From NCBI GenBank assembly GCA_902168245.1, contig CABHPA010000203.1, positions 1-45,874 of the forward strand: a DNA stretch of 45,874 bases, in the 5' to 3' direction. This document shows, piece after piece, positions 7,514 to 14,269 of the stretch. The position numbers and the translations under genes are program-made. Source of the DNA: Candidatus Melainabacteria bacterium. Lineage in GTDB: Bacteria; Cyanobacteriota; Vampirovibrionia; Vampirovibrionales; Vampirovibrionaceae. The notes beneath the pieces were generated by a model. That model ran no database searches. It saw only the letters and a program-made list of their open reading frames with translations, and was not told where the DNA came from. The number at the start of each line of letters is the position of its first letter. Positions within the stretch are counted from its first letter, which is position 1.

Positions 7514-7849
7514 ATGAGCGTAGATTTAAAGCCGACGTCTTCGGGCGTTTCGAGCATGAATGCATCCTCAACGGGCGTTCAAAAAGAAAACGCCGGGCCG
7601 TATTATGACTTCCAAAATGAGCCGAAGGATACGGTCTCATTCCGGCACAGGGCATCCAAGGAGAAAGACAAGCCGGAACTCAACGACGACCCTTCCAGAA
7701 AAGGGATCGGCAATCGTCCGGTTGCGGAAGAAAGCCCGGGCGACGAGGTAGACCGGGAACTGGCCGCCATCGACAAAATTACCCAGGACGCGATGGGCGG
7801 CTCCTCAAGCTCCAAAGGTAAAAACGGGCAGAATTCATTCGACTTATAA
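7514..7849 (+). CDS. Small disordered orphan protein, 111 residues
   Basis: ATG 7514 has a GGTGGA site about 6 nt upstream. The product is hydrophilic and almost certainly disordered: a Ser/Thr-rich start (MSVDLKPTSSGVSSMNASST), a middle rich in Lys, Asp, Glu and Arg, one likely helix (DEVDRELAAIDKITQDAM), and a Ser/Gly/Lys tail. It has no cysteine, membrane segment or signal peptide. No family was recognised. It is the first of three consecutive low-complexity orphans on this strand and may be secreted or may bind a partner, but nothing in the sequence decides this. Confidence 0.6.
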   Translation: MSVDLKPTSSGVSSMNASSTGVQKENAGPYYDFQNEPKDTVSFRHRASKEKDKPELNDDPSRKGIGNRPVAEESPGDEVDRELAAIDKITQDAMGGSSSSKGKNGQNSFDL

Positions 7850-7965
7850 AGACGCTTTACAATTTAGCACTTTATAACCTATTCGGTTTTCAATAAAATA
7901 ATACCACAACAAATATTTTTTAATTTAATTCAAAACAGCAATAAAAACACACGAAAGATTAATCA

Positions 7966-8802
7966 ATGGCCATCACACCACCATCACTTCCATCTACACA
8001 ACCAGGCAGCCCATCTATCAACAGAAGGGTTGCTACGCCGCGTTTTGCGAGCGGCAACGATGGCCCTTCCGGCACTGGCGTCAACGAACCCCACCAGGAT
8101 TCATTCTCACTGTCTCAGCCGCAATCGGATTTGGATGAACTTTTACGGCAAACCCAAGGCGACATGGGCAACCTTGACGCCTTTCTGGCCTCGTTAGACC
8201 GACAAGCAGAAGCTGAAAAGACGCACAAGGGCGATCAAACTGCCCTGAGTGTAGCGGCGCTTCAAGGCGAGTTACCCTCCATTGGATCGCCAAAACCGAG
8301 CAATCCCAACATTGAAAGCACCGAGGCGCTCAGCGATGCAATTGAAGCAAGGGAGCAGGAGCTAAAAAAGAGTTGGCTGCCTAAAAGCGTCAACCAGTTT
8401 TTCTATCCCAGCCCACTGGACGGGTTTCCCCCCAGTTTTAAAGACACCCTGGGTACTTTACAGGGATTAAAGGCCGATGGCGCCAGTCTGGACGAGCATT
8501 TTGCCCAGCAGCGCCAAGAATTGAAAGCGCAACAAAAAGCCGCATTCCAAAAACAAATGGAAAGCCAAAGGCAAATGATGCGCGATATGCTGAAAGAATC
8601 AGCCCCTGGCCTGAAGGATGACGAGATTGAAGCGCGCATTGATGACTTTTATAAAGAGCAGCAACCCGCCGTTGAAACAGAACTTCACAAGCTGGGCTTG
8701 AATGAAGATGGTATTCACAATCTCTATTCAACCTTGGGAATAACGGACGAAGATGGCCCAAGCCAACAAAAAACCAAGCCTACCTCCTCCACAAACGAAT
8801 AA
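7966..8802 (+). CDS. Orphan protein with coiled-coil C-terminal half, 278 residues
   Basis: The N-terminal 60 residues are Ser/Pro/Thr-rich (MAITPPSLPSTQPGSPS) and disordered. Residues around 60-85 form an acidic helix (LDELLRQTQGDMGNLDAFLASLDRQ). The segment SVNQFFYPSPLDGFPP interrupts the helices. The C-terminal part is strongly helical and Gln/Lys/Glu-rich (EHFAQQRQELKAQQKAAFQKQ and onward), consistent with a coiled coil. The start ATG 7966 has no clear Shine-Dalgarno site, only an A-rich leader. The upstream 116 bp are very AT-rich. A strong terminator follows directly after the stop. No family was recognised. Confidence 0.7.
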   Translation: MAITPPSLPSTQPGSPSINRRVATPRFASGNDGPSGTGVNEPHQDSFSLSQPQSDLDELLRQTQGDMGNLDAFLASLDRQAEAEKTHKGDQTALSVAALQGELPSIGSPKPSNPNIESTEALSDAIEAREQELKKSWLPKSVNQFFYPSPLDGFPPSFKDTLGTLQGLKADGASLDEHFAQQRQELKAQQKAAFQKQMESQRQMMRDMLKESAPGLKDDEIEARIDDFYKEQQPAVETELHKLGLNEDGIHNLYSTLGITDEDGPSQQKTKPTSSTNE

Positions 8803-8810
8803 TCCAGAAT

Positions 8811-8834
8811 GGCCCGGCGCAGTCCGGGCCTTTT
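8811..8834 (+). terminator. Intrinsic terminator
   Basis: GGCCCGG (8811-8817), a 6-nt loop, CCGGGCC (8824-8830) and TTTT, 8 nt after the stop of the coiled-coil orphan. Confidence 0.85.
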
Positions 8835-8995
8835 GGTATTTAATACACACAATTCGATTTATTTATTTAAGTAATTGATTGCGGCCAACTGGCATTTATG
8901 GGATACTTGGCCGGTTCCTTCACCTTTGTTTTTTGTTTTTCATCATTATTTTTTACCCAGTCACGTACTGGCCTATTTTTGCGAGATTATTTGCC

Positions 8996-9712
8996 ATGTC
9001 ATACTTCTTTCCGATTCCGGTTCCCTTTGTGCCGGGTATCCCTATACCGCCATTTCATCTGAATGCCCACAGCTCGCGGCCAACAACCGCTTCCGCCGCT
9101 AAAAAAGCTGCACCAAAGCGCAAAACCCAAATCGATACCGTCGAAATCACCGGCCGTACCAGCACAAACCAGGAAACCCCGAAAACCCACAAGAAATTTG
9201 GGCCCAAGCAGCTACTGAAATGGGTGACACGTTCGGATAAAAAGAAAGCCGCAGAACCAACAGCCCGCTCTTTTGAAGTACTTAGCCGCTCGGCCCACCA
9301 AAAAGACCAGCCCAGCAAAACCGCCATCACAACCGTTTCATCGTTTGAAGTGCTTAGTCGGCCTAAGGCAAAACCACAAGATGAACACAAGCCACCCATT
9401 TCAAACGAAGACGCAGCAACCATAGCCGCAAAATTCTGGGAAACATTGCAACAACCAGATCCCGAAGCCTTGGAGGGATTAATCGACGATGACGAACCGA
9501 TTGATCTAACCCTTAATCGGGAAGCCACTGACGAAATGGACGAAAAAACATTCAAAGGCATGTCCGATGACGACTTCTCAGACACAGTTAGAGCGAGTGT
9601 AAAAGCAAGACATGCAACCCACTTGCAACAGGTAAAAATCAAACCTTACCAAGCCCCCAATAGCAGAGCGCATACCGTCCAAGTCACAGAAGTGACAGAA
9701 ATGAAAGATTAA
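8996..9712 (+). CDS. Low-complexity orphan protein with duplicated SFEVLSR motif, 238 residues
   Basis: The frame is open from 8879, but the residues before ATG 8996 read as a hydrophobic AT-rich leader, so ATG 8996 is preferred although no good ribosome-binding site precedes it. If the longer frame were real it would add one strong membrane segment. The product begins with a Pro/aromatic stretch (FFPIPVPFVPGIPIPPF), continues with Lys/Thr/Ala-rich sequence, and contains SFEVLSR twice (about residues 92-98 and 116-122). An acidic region (IDDDEPIDLTLNREATDEMDE) and a Val/Thr-rich tail follow. No family was recognised; the duplicated motif suggests a short binding element. Confidence 0.65.
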   Translation: MSYFFPIPVPFVPGIPIPPFHLNAHSSRPTTASAAKKAAPKRKTQIDTVEITGRTSTNQETPKTHKKFGPKQLLKWVTRSDKKKAAEPTARSFEVLSRSAHQKDQPSKTAITTVSSFEVLSRPKAKPQDEHKPPISNEDAATIAAKFWETLQQPDPEALEGLIDDDEPIDLTLNREATDEMDEKTFKGMSDDDFSDTVRASVKARHATHLQQVKIKPYQAPNSRAHTVQVTEVTEMKD

Positions 9713-9735
9713 CGCAAAGCATCCCAACCTACGGG

Positions 9736-9800
9736 CCAAACCAGTTGCAATAATACCTGCAACTGGTTTGGTGTGTATTATAATGACTCGCAACCAGTTG
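9736..9800 (+). promoter_or_regulatory. Putative operator-promoter of the CoA-binding protein gene
   Basis: A perfect 14-bp inverted repeat (CCAAACCAGTTGCA at 9736-9749, TGCAACTGGTTTGG at 9758-9771) is followed by TATAAT at 9779-9784 and by a third ACCAGTTG copy at 9793-9800, 19 nt before the start codon. The -10 box is thus flanked by matching half-sites. The inverted repeat has no T-run, so it is a poor terminator and a better operator candidate. Confidence 0.5.
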
Positions 9801-9818
9801 AAAAAAGGAGAGCGCAGC

Positions 9819-10211
9819 ATGTCCAACTTCATCGCCGAATTTCCCAAGTACCGCAAATGGGCTGTTATTGGGGTTTCCGAAGATCGTGAGAAATACGGCA
9901 ACAAAATCTACCGGGACTTGCGAGACGCGGGCTACCAGGTGTATGCCATCAACCCCAAGCTGCAAACCGTGGAAGGCGATCGCTGCTACGCTTCTCTGAA
10001 AGACCTGCCCGACACCCCGGACGTGGTGGATCTGGTGGTTCCCCCCGCAGTGGGCCTGAAGGTGGTGGAAGAGTGCCTGAGCCTGGGCATTAAGCGCATC
10101 TGGTTCCAGCCCGGCTCCGAATCCGATGAAGCCGTGCAGAAAGCCCAGGACGGCGACATGGAAGTGGTGCATGACGCCTGCATCATGATCCAGAAACAGG
10201 CATGGGTATAG
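9819..10211 (+). CDS. CoA-binding domain protein (YccU-like)
   Basis: A 130-residue single-domain Rossmann protein. AAGGAG (9805-9810) 8 nt upstream fixes the ATG at 9819. The sequence KWAVIGVSEDREKYGNKIYRDL matches the nucleotide-binding start of CoA_binding_2 proteins. DAGYQVYAINPKLQTVEGDRCYASLKDLP, VVDLVVPPAVGLKVVEECLSLGIKRIWFQPGSES and VVHDACIMIQ follow in the family order. This family binds CoA in vitro and resembles the N-terminal domain of acyl-CoA synthetases (ADP-forming), but its physiological role is unsettled. It seems to be transcribed alone from the TATAAT promoter flanked by the repeat described above. Confidence 0.9.
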   Translation: MSNFIAEFPKYRKWAVIGVSEDREKYGNKIYRDLRDAGYQVYAINPKLQTVEGDRCYASLKDLPDTPDVVDLVVPPAVGLKVVEECLSLGIKRIWFQPGSESDEAVQKAQDGDMEVVHDACIMIQKQAWV

Positions 10212-10271
10212 CGATACAGAACAGCCAGCAGCCTCAAAGCGAAAAACACTGGCTTCTGGCCGCCCCTTCGG

Positions 10272-10277
10272 TACAAT
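10272..10277 (+). promoter_or_regulatory. -10 box of ubiX
   Basis: TACAAT, 27 nt before the ubiX start codon. The -35 region is weak (TGGCTT with a 16-nt spacer). Confidence 0.4.
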
Positions 10278-10303
10278 GAAGAGGCGCAAATAGGAGTGTA
10301 TTA

Positions 10304-10972
10304 ATGTCATCGGCCCCGCTTCCCGCTCAACCCCAGAATCCCAATAAGCCCGTTGTAGTGGGCATTACCGGCGCATCCGGCAGTGTGCTGGGTTTTCGAC
10401 TGATTGAGGAACTACTCCTCCTGAATCAGCGGGTGGAACTGGTGATGACCGAAAAATCCTACCAGGTGATTTTTGAGGAAACCGGCCTTAAAATAGGCGG
10501 GCAGGACAAGGCCCAACGGGTCATCCAGCATCTGAACCTACCGACGGAACGGGTAGAGCAATTGCGCGTGTACGAAAACAACCGGCTGGACGCCCCGCCT
10601 TCCAGCGGAACCCATATGACGCACGGTATGGCGGTCATTCCATGCTCCATGGGCACCTTAGGCCGCATTGCCAATGGCATTACGGATACCCTGGTGGCCC
10701 GCGCTGCGGATGTGACCCTGAAAGAACACCGCAAGCTGATTGTAGTGCCCAGGGAAAGCCCCTTTAACCAGATTCACCTACGCAACCTGAGTACCCTGGC
10801 CCAATGCGGCGCGGTGATTTTACCCCCCATGCTCTCCTTCTACCTGCCGGATTTCGGCACCATCGACGGGCAAATAAACTACACGGTGGGCAAAGTGCTG
10901 GATCAACTGGGTTTGGCGCACAACCTGTACACCCGCTGGGGACAGCATAGCGGCGCTTTAACTACCAGCTAG
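10304..10972 (+). CDS. ubiX: Flavin prenyltransferase UbiX
   Basis: UbiX makes prenylated FMN from FMN and dimethylallyl phosphate, the cofactor of UbiD-type decarboxylases. The sequence shows GITGASGSVLGFRLIEEL at the N-terminus (the flavin-binding GASG), IPCSMGTLGRIANGITDTLVARAADVTLKEHRKLIVVPRESPF in the centre and LPPMLSFYLP near the end, all in family order. Length is 222 residues, slightly longer than usual because of a Pro/Gln-rich N-terminus. TAGGAG (10291-10296) precedes the ATG by 7 nt. No ubiD gene is in the window. Role in quinone synthesis is the default inference. Confidence 0.95.
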   Translation: MSSAPLPAQPQNPNKPVVVGITGASGSVLGFRLIEELLLLNQRVELVMTEKSYQVIFEETGLKIGGQDKAQRVIQHLNLPTERVEQLRVYENNRLDAPPSSGTHMTHGMAVIPCSMGTLGRIANGITDTLVARAADVTLKEHRKLIVVPRESPFNQIHLRNLSTLAQCGAVILPPMLSFYLPDFGTIDGQINYTVGKVLDQLGLAHNLYTRWGQHSGALTTS

Positions 10973-10986
10973 TCGGTTCTTTCCCG

Positions 10987-11229
10987 CTAAGGCGATGCAG
11001 TCTGGGCAGATGCAGTCGTCCACGTATCACGGTTCGGGCCTGTGTTGATTCCCGCTGACGGAGGCTGGCAGTTATCGTGCCCGCCGCCACAGTAGGCGCA
11101 ACTGTTTTGCATAATGTTGTTTTGCGCTATCACAGGCGCCTGATCTTCAACAGCCAGACGCGCCGAACGATAGCCGTCCACAACAAAGTCAGCAACATCA
11201 GGAAATTTCCTGGGAAAAAAGACAGACAT
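10987..11229 (-). CDS. Small protein with CxxC-like motif, 80 residues
   Basis: A leftward ORF whose ATG at 11229 has only a distant AAGGA upstream. The product begins MSVFFPRKFPDVADFVVDGYRSARLAVEDQ and contains CAYCGGGHDNC, three cysteines and a histidine in 11 residues that could bind a metal ion. The C-terminal tail is Thr/Ala-rich. Two AGAATAC repeats lie just upstream (about 11244-11259). No family was recognised, and the gene converges on ubiX with 14 bp between stops. Coding is plausible but not certain. Confidence 0.5.
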   Translation of the reverse strand: MSVFFPRKFPDVADFVVDGYRSARLAVEDQAPVIAQNNIMQNSCAYCGGGHDNCQPPSAGINTGPNRDTWTTASAQTASP

Positions 11230-11416
11230 GCTTAGCCTGGAGTCCTTGTATTCTAGGTATTCTGGTTGCGTGCAATTTTTTACAACGCGGGTGATGACTG
11301 GGATTTCAGTCTGCTTTATAAAAACAGCTCATCCCGGTTTTGTGCTAGCCGCCCCGTAAACGAGCGATTACACGGAAGCAACTCCTGCTGAAACCCATCT
11401 ACCCGGACAGGAAGGA

Positions 11417-11728
11417 CTATTCAGGGAAGTCGGAAGGCTCGAACGGGTAGGGCGCAGGCGGCTGCTTGAAAGTGGACTTGTACAGGAAGGAAAGATCGAA
11501 GCCGGAGTTGATTTTATCCAGTTCATACTTCACGGCGAACATGTCCTGCAAGGCATTGGCGAATTTTTTACCCAGCTCCACCGGAAACGACTCCCCGCAA
11601 ATATGGCACAGCACGGGCTCACCGCTCTTGAGCCGGATGACGTTGATGTTGAACTCGTTCCCGCACTCGCAATGCAGGGTCATACGCGGGTAATGGGTAA
11701 GCTTGGGCTTTCTGAAATCTTCTGGCAT
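11417..11728 (-). CDS. Zinc-ribbon-like small protein, 103 residues
   Basis: ATG 11728 is preferred over the upstream in-frame ATG at 11797, because the extra residues look untranslated and there is no ribosome-binding site there. The product contains two Cys pairs (CECGNEF and CHICGESF) about 20 residues apart, the arrangement of a zinc ribbon. A helical segment (LGKKFANALQDMFAVKYELDKIN) and a Pro-rich tail follow. No Shine-Dalgarno site precedes ATG 11728; instead TATAAT lies 7 nt upstream, so the mRNA may be leaderless. The partner or target is unknown. Confidence 0.7.
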   Translation of the reverse strand: MPEDFRKPKLTHYPRMTLHCECGNEFNINVIRLKSGEPVLCHICGESFPVELGKKFANALQDMFAVKYELDKINSGFDLSFLYKSTFKQPPAPYPFEPSDFPE

Positions 11729-11735
11729 ACTAGGG

Positions 11736-11741
11736 ATTATA
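11736..11741 (-). promoter_or_regulatory. -10 box placed for leaderless transcription
   Basis: Minus-strand TATAAT separated by CCCTAGT (7 nt) from the ATG at 11728. Transcription would begin at or next to the start codon. No good -35 is visible at 16-18 nt; an A-rich stretch occupies that place. Confidence 0.5.
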
Positions 11742-11881
11742 TAACAAAAGGCGGCAGAGTTTTTACGGAGTACGGTTCCAACCTTTCGCCTTTCCATCCT
11801 TAATATTTCCGTTAAACCGGCCCACTCGCCCCATTTGCCGACGGCGAGGCAGCCCAGGCGACCGGAACCAAGAGTCTAACC

Positions 11882-13519
11882 ATGCAACATCCCGTTACCC
11901 CAGCCGACCCCCAGTTGCCCATTGCCGAGGCATTGCAGCTTGCCGTTTCAAAGAAAGCGGACCTGGTGGGCTTTGAGCGGGATCAAAAACGCCTGGTGGC
12001 CCATCGGGACGACCTGAGCAAAATGAACGCCATGGGCCTTTCCAGCTTGCCGTTGGAATGCATCGCGGTTCCCGAATCATCGCCCCTGCTGCATGGCGAG
12101 CGCACCCGGCTGAACCAGTCGGAGGATTACTCGCGTCGGCTCACCGCCTATTTTCCGGTCTATTTTGTGGCAGCCCTGTACGAATTACAGTCGCTGATGC
12201 AGCGATTTTCGGTCAAAGCCTTCGTCATCGGCGGCATTACGCGGGACTTGCTGCTTTTTAAAGAAAAGCGCCTGACCGTAAAAGACGTGGACATGACCGT
12301 GGAAGGGGACGCCTTGGCCTTTGCCGCCTTTCTGACCGAGAATTCCAGAAACTTTACGGTGGAAGAGCAGTTCCCCGAGTTCGGCACGGCCAAGGTGCGT
12401 TACAAAGACAGCCTGATGTTTGATTTTGCCTCCACCCGCCAGGAAATTTACCCGCATTGCGGCGCGTTGCCGGTAGTGGTGAACCGGGGCGTACCGCTGG
12501 TCAATGATATTATCCGCCGGGACTTTACGGTGAACGCCCTGGCCTTTTCCATTCATGAGCTGGGGCATGTGCTGGATTACGCCAACGGCTTTCAGGACAT
12601 TCAAACCCGCCACTTGCGGGTGCTGCACCCGGTTTCGTTCTTTGAGGATCCCAGTCGCATTTTGCGGGCCATGAAGTTTTGCGCCCGGTTCGACTTTGAA
12701 CTGGGCGAGGAAACCGCCCTGTTGCTGGAAAATTTTCTGGAATATGGGGGCCAATGCTACAAGGGCGGCGGGGAGCGTATTAAGCAGGAGCTGAAAGGCT
12801 TTTTGGCGGCGGCGGAATCCCAGTGCAAAAGCCAGTGGATACGCTTCTTCATTGAAAAGGAGTGCTACCGGCTGCTGAACATGGAAACCGCTTACCGGCC
12901 GGGCGCGGAAACGATAGAGCGCTTGAGCGGCGTTTGCGCCATTCTGCCGGAAATTGAATCCGCGCTTTCCAACTATGTTGACAAGGATTTTCTGTTTGAC
13001 GTGTACCTCTGCTTCCTGTGCGCCGACATGCCGGAAGATGAATTCCAGAAAACCACCCAGCGGCTGGGACTTACGCGCCACGAACGGGAATTCGCCGAAC
13101 ATTTCCGCCGTCTGAAGCCGCACGTAGTGGAACGCTTTGGCACATTGCACGATTTCTCCTCCGCCGCCGAGATTTACGACCTGTTTCACGGCATTCCGTT
13201 TGTAACGCTAGGCGCTTGCCTGGTGGAACTGGGCTTTTCCAACCCAAAGCACATGCGCACCGTGCTGGAGGCCTTTTTAAAGTACAAGCGCAAGTGGGAA
13301 AAACTGCGCCTGGAACTGGACGGAAACGATTTAATCAACCTGGGCATCCCCAAGGGCAAGCAAATCGGCAAATTGCTGGATCAGCTTCTGCATGCCAAGC
13401 TGGCCGGGCAGGTGCCGGATCGGCTGGATGAAATCCAATACGTGCAAAACCAGCTTGGGTTCGAGGCGGAAACGCAATCCGCCGAATCTTCCCCCACGGG
13501 AGAACAGCCCCCATGCTGA
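11882..13519 (+). CDS. cca: CCA-adding enzyme / poly(A) polymerase family nucleotidyltransferase
   Basis: A class II tRNA nucleotidyltransferase, which adds or repairs the 3'-CCA of tRNAs. Visible hallmarks are FVIGGITRDLLL (about residue 115), the metal-binding pair in VKDVDMTV (D135, D137), VNDIIRRDFTVNALAF, the flexible DYANGFQDI region, and EDPSRILRAMKFCARFDFELG, the nucleotide-recognition region. At 545 residues it is longer than a minimal CCA enzyme: about 100 residues precede the catalytic head and a helical C-terminal half follows. Some relatives add only CC, only A, or poly(A), which cannot be separated here. It overlaps the next gene by 7 bp, implying co-translation. Confidence 0.9.
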   Translation: MQHPVTPADPQLPIAEALQLAVSKKADLVGFERDQKRLVAHRDDLSKMNAMGLSSLPLECIAVPESSPLLHGERTRLNQSEDYSRRLTAYFPVYFVAALYELQSLMQRFSVKAFVIGGITRDLLLFKEKRLTVKDVDMTVEGDALAFAAFLTENSRNFTVEEQFPEFGTAKVRYKDSLMFDFASTRQEIYPHCGALPVVVNRGVPLVNDIIRRDFTVNALAFSIHELGHVLDYANGFQDIQTRHLRVLHPVSFFEDPSRILRAMKFCARFDFELGEETALLLENFLEYGGQCYKGGGERIKQELKGFLAAAESQCKSQWIRFFIEKECYRLLNMETAYRPGAETIERLSGVCAILPEIESALSNYVDKDFLFDVYLCFLCADMPEDEFQKTTQRLGLTRHEREFAEHFRRLKPHVVERFGTLHDFSSAAEIYDLFHGIPFVTLGACLVELGFSNPKHMRTVLEAFLKYKRKWEKLRLELDGNDLINLGIPKGKQIGKLLDQLLHAKLAGQVPDRLDEIQYVQNQLGFEAETQSAESSPTGEQPPC

Positions 13520-14232
13520 CCCGAAACCCCATGGACACCCGTGGCCTGCTGGTGACCGGGGCGCATCCAAAAAGCGGCAAAACCGTGGCTTGTGCAGGGC
13601 TGGCCGGGGTTTTCGACGAACTGGGCTTTCCCACCCAGGCCATTAAGCCGCTCAGCTTCCAGCCCATGCTGTCCATCCGAAAAGGCTTTGAACAGACGTT
13701 TTTCGATCGCGTCATCCCGCCCCGACAAGCGATCGAGGTTTTTTCGGCCGAATCCCCCCTGGCGCTGAAACCGCTGGAATGGCAGCACCTGATTGAGATT
13801 TGCCGCAAGCGGATTTACCCCTACATTCTGGAAACGCCCGGCAACGTGGCCTCCCCCATTCGTTACGTGCAGAACGAGATGTACGATTCCGTCGATCTGT
13901 CCAAGGCGTTGGAAATCCCCATGCTGGTGGTGACCGCCAAACAACCCGACCTGATTGCCTGCCTGGCGCCAGTGTTCGCTTACCTGTGGCACCGGGACGC
14001 GTCCGCAATCGGCTGGTTGGCGGTGGAAACCGCGCCCACCACCGCGCCGGACTGGGATAGCGAAATCCTCTACCTGCGCAGCCACTACAATATTCCTTAC
14101 CTGGGCGAAATTGCCTACAGCCCCAGTATTTCGGTGGAAGCCCTGCAACAGGGCAACCTGCTTCGCCACACGGAGCTGGGCGTGGATCTCCTGCCCATCC
14201 AGCAGGCGCTGAACCTGCTAATTCCGTTGTAG
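13513..14232 (+). CDS. BioD-like (dethiobiotin synthetase-type) P-loop ATPase
   Basis: 239 residues, starting in the 7-bp overlap ATGCTGA with the CCA-adding enzyme gene. The N-terminus GLLVTGAHPKSGKTVACAGL carries a P-loop (K23, T24) of the BioD/AAA_26 type, and VVTAKQPDLIACLAPVFAYL fits the later nucleotide-binding segment. The expected BioD segment around EGAGG reads ETPGNVASPI instead, so identity as a true dethiobiotin synthetase is uncertain. No other biotin gene is nearby. It may be a divergent BioD or a related ATP-dependent carboxylase/ligase. Confidence 0.7.
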   Translation: MLTRNPMDTRGLLVTGAHPKSGKTVACAGLAGVFDELGFPTQAIKPLSFQPMLSIRKGFEQTFFDRVIPPRQAIEVFSAESPLALKPLEWQHLIEICRKRIYPYILETPGNVASPIRYVQNEMYDSVDLSKALEIPMLVVTAKQPDLIACLAPVFAYLWHRDASAIGWLAVETAPTTAPDWDSEILYLRSHYNIPYLGEIAYSPSISVEALQQGNLLRHTELGVDLLPIQQALNLLIPL

Positions 14233-14256
14233 GAAAAGTTTTACGGGGATTACGGG

Positions 14257-14262
14257 TATAAT
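14257..14262 (+). promoter_or_regulatory. -10 box placed for leaderless murJ transcription
   Basis: TATAAT is followed by GTTGACT (7 nt) and ATG 14270. An earlier in-frame ATG at 14261 overlaps the box itself. No Shine-Dalgarno site is at proper distance. The -35 position is A-rich without a TTGACA match. Confidence 0.5.
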
Positions 14263-14269
14263 GTTGACT

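Noticed and set aside
12185..13189. A 334-codon leftward ORF opposite the CCA-adding enzyme gene.
   Set aside because: Antisense shadow; the other strand has intact catalytic motifs.
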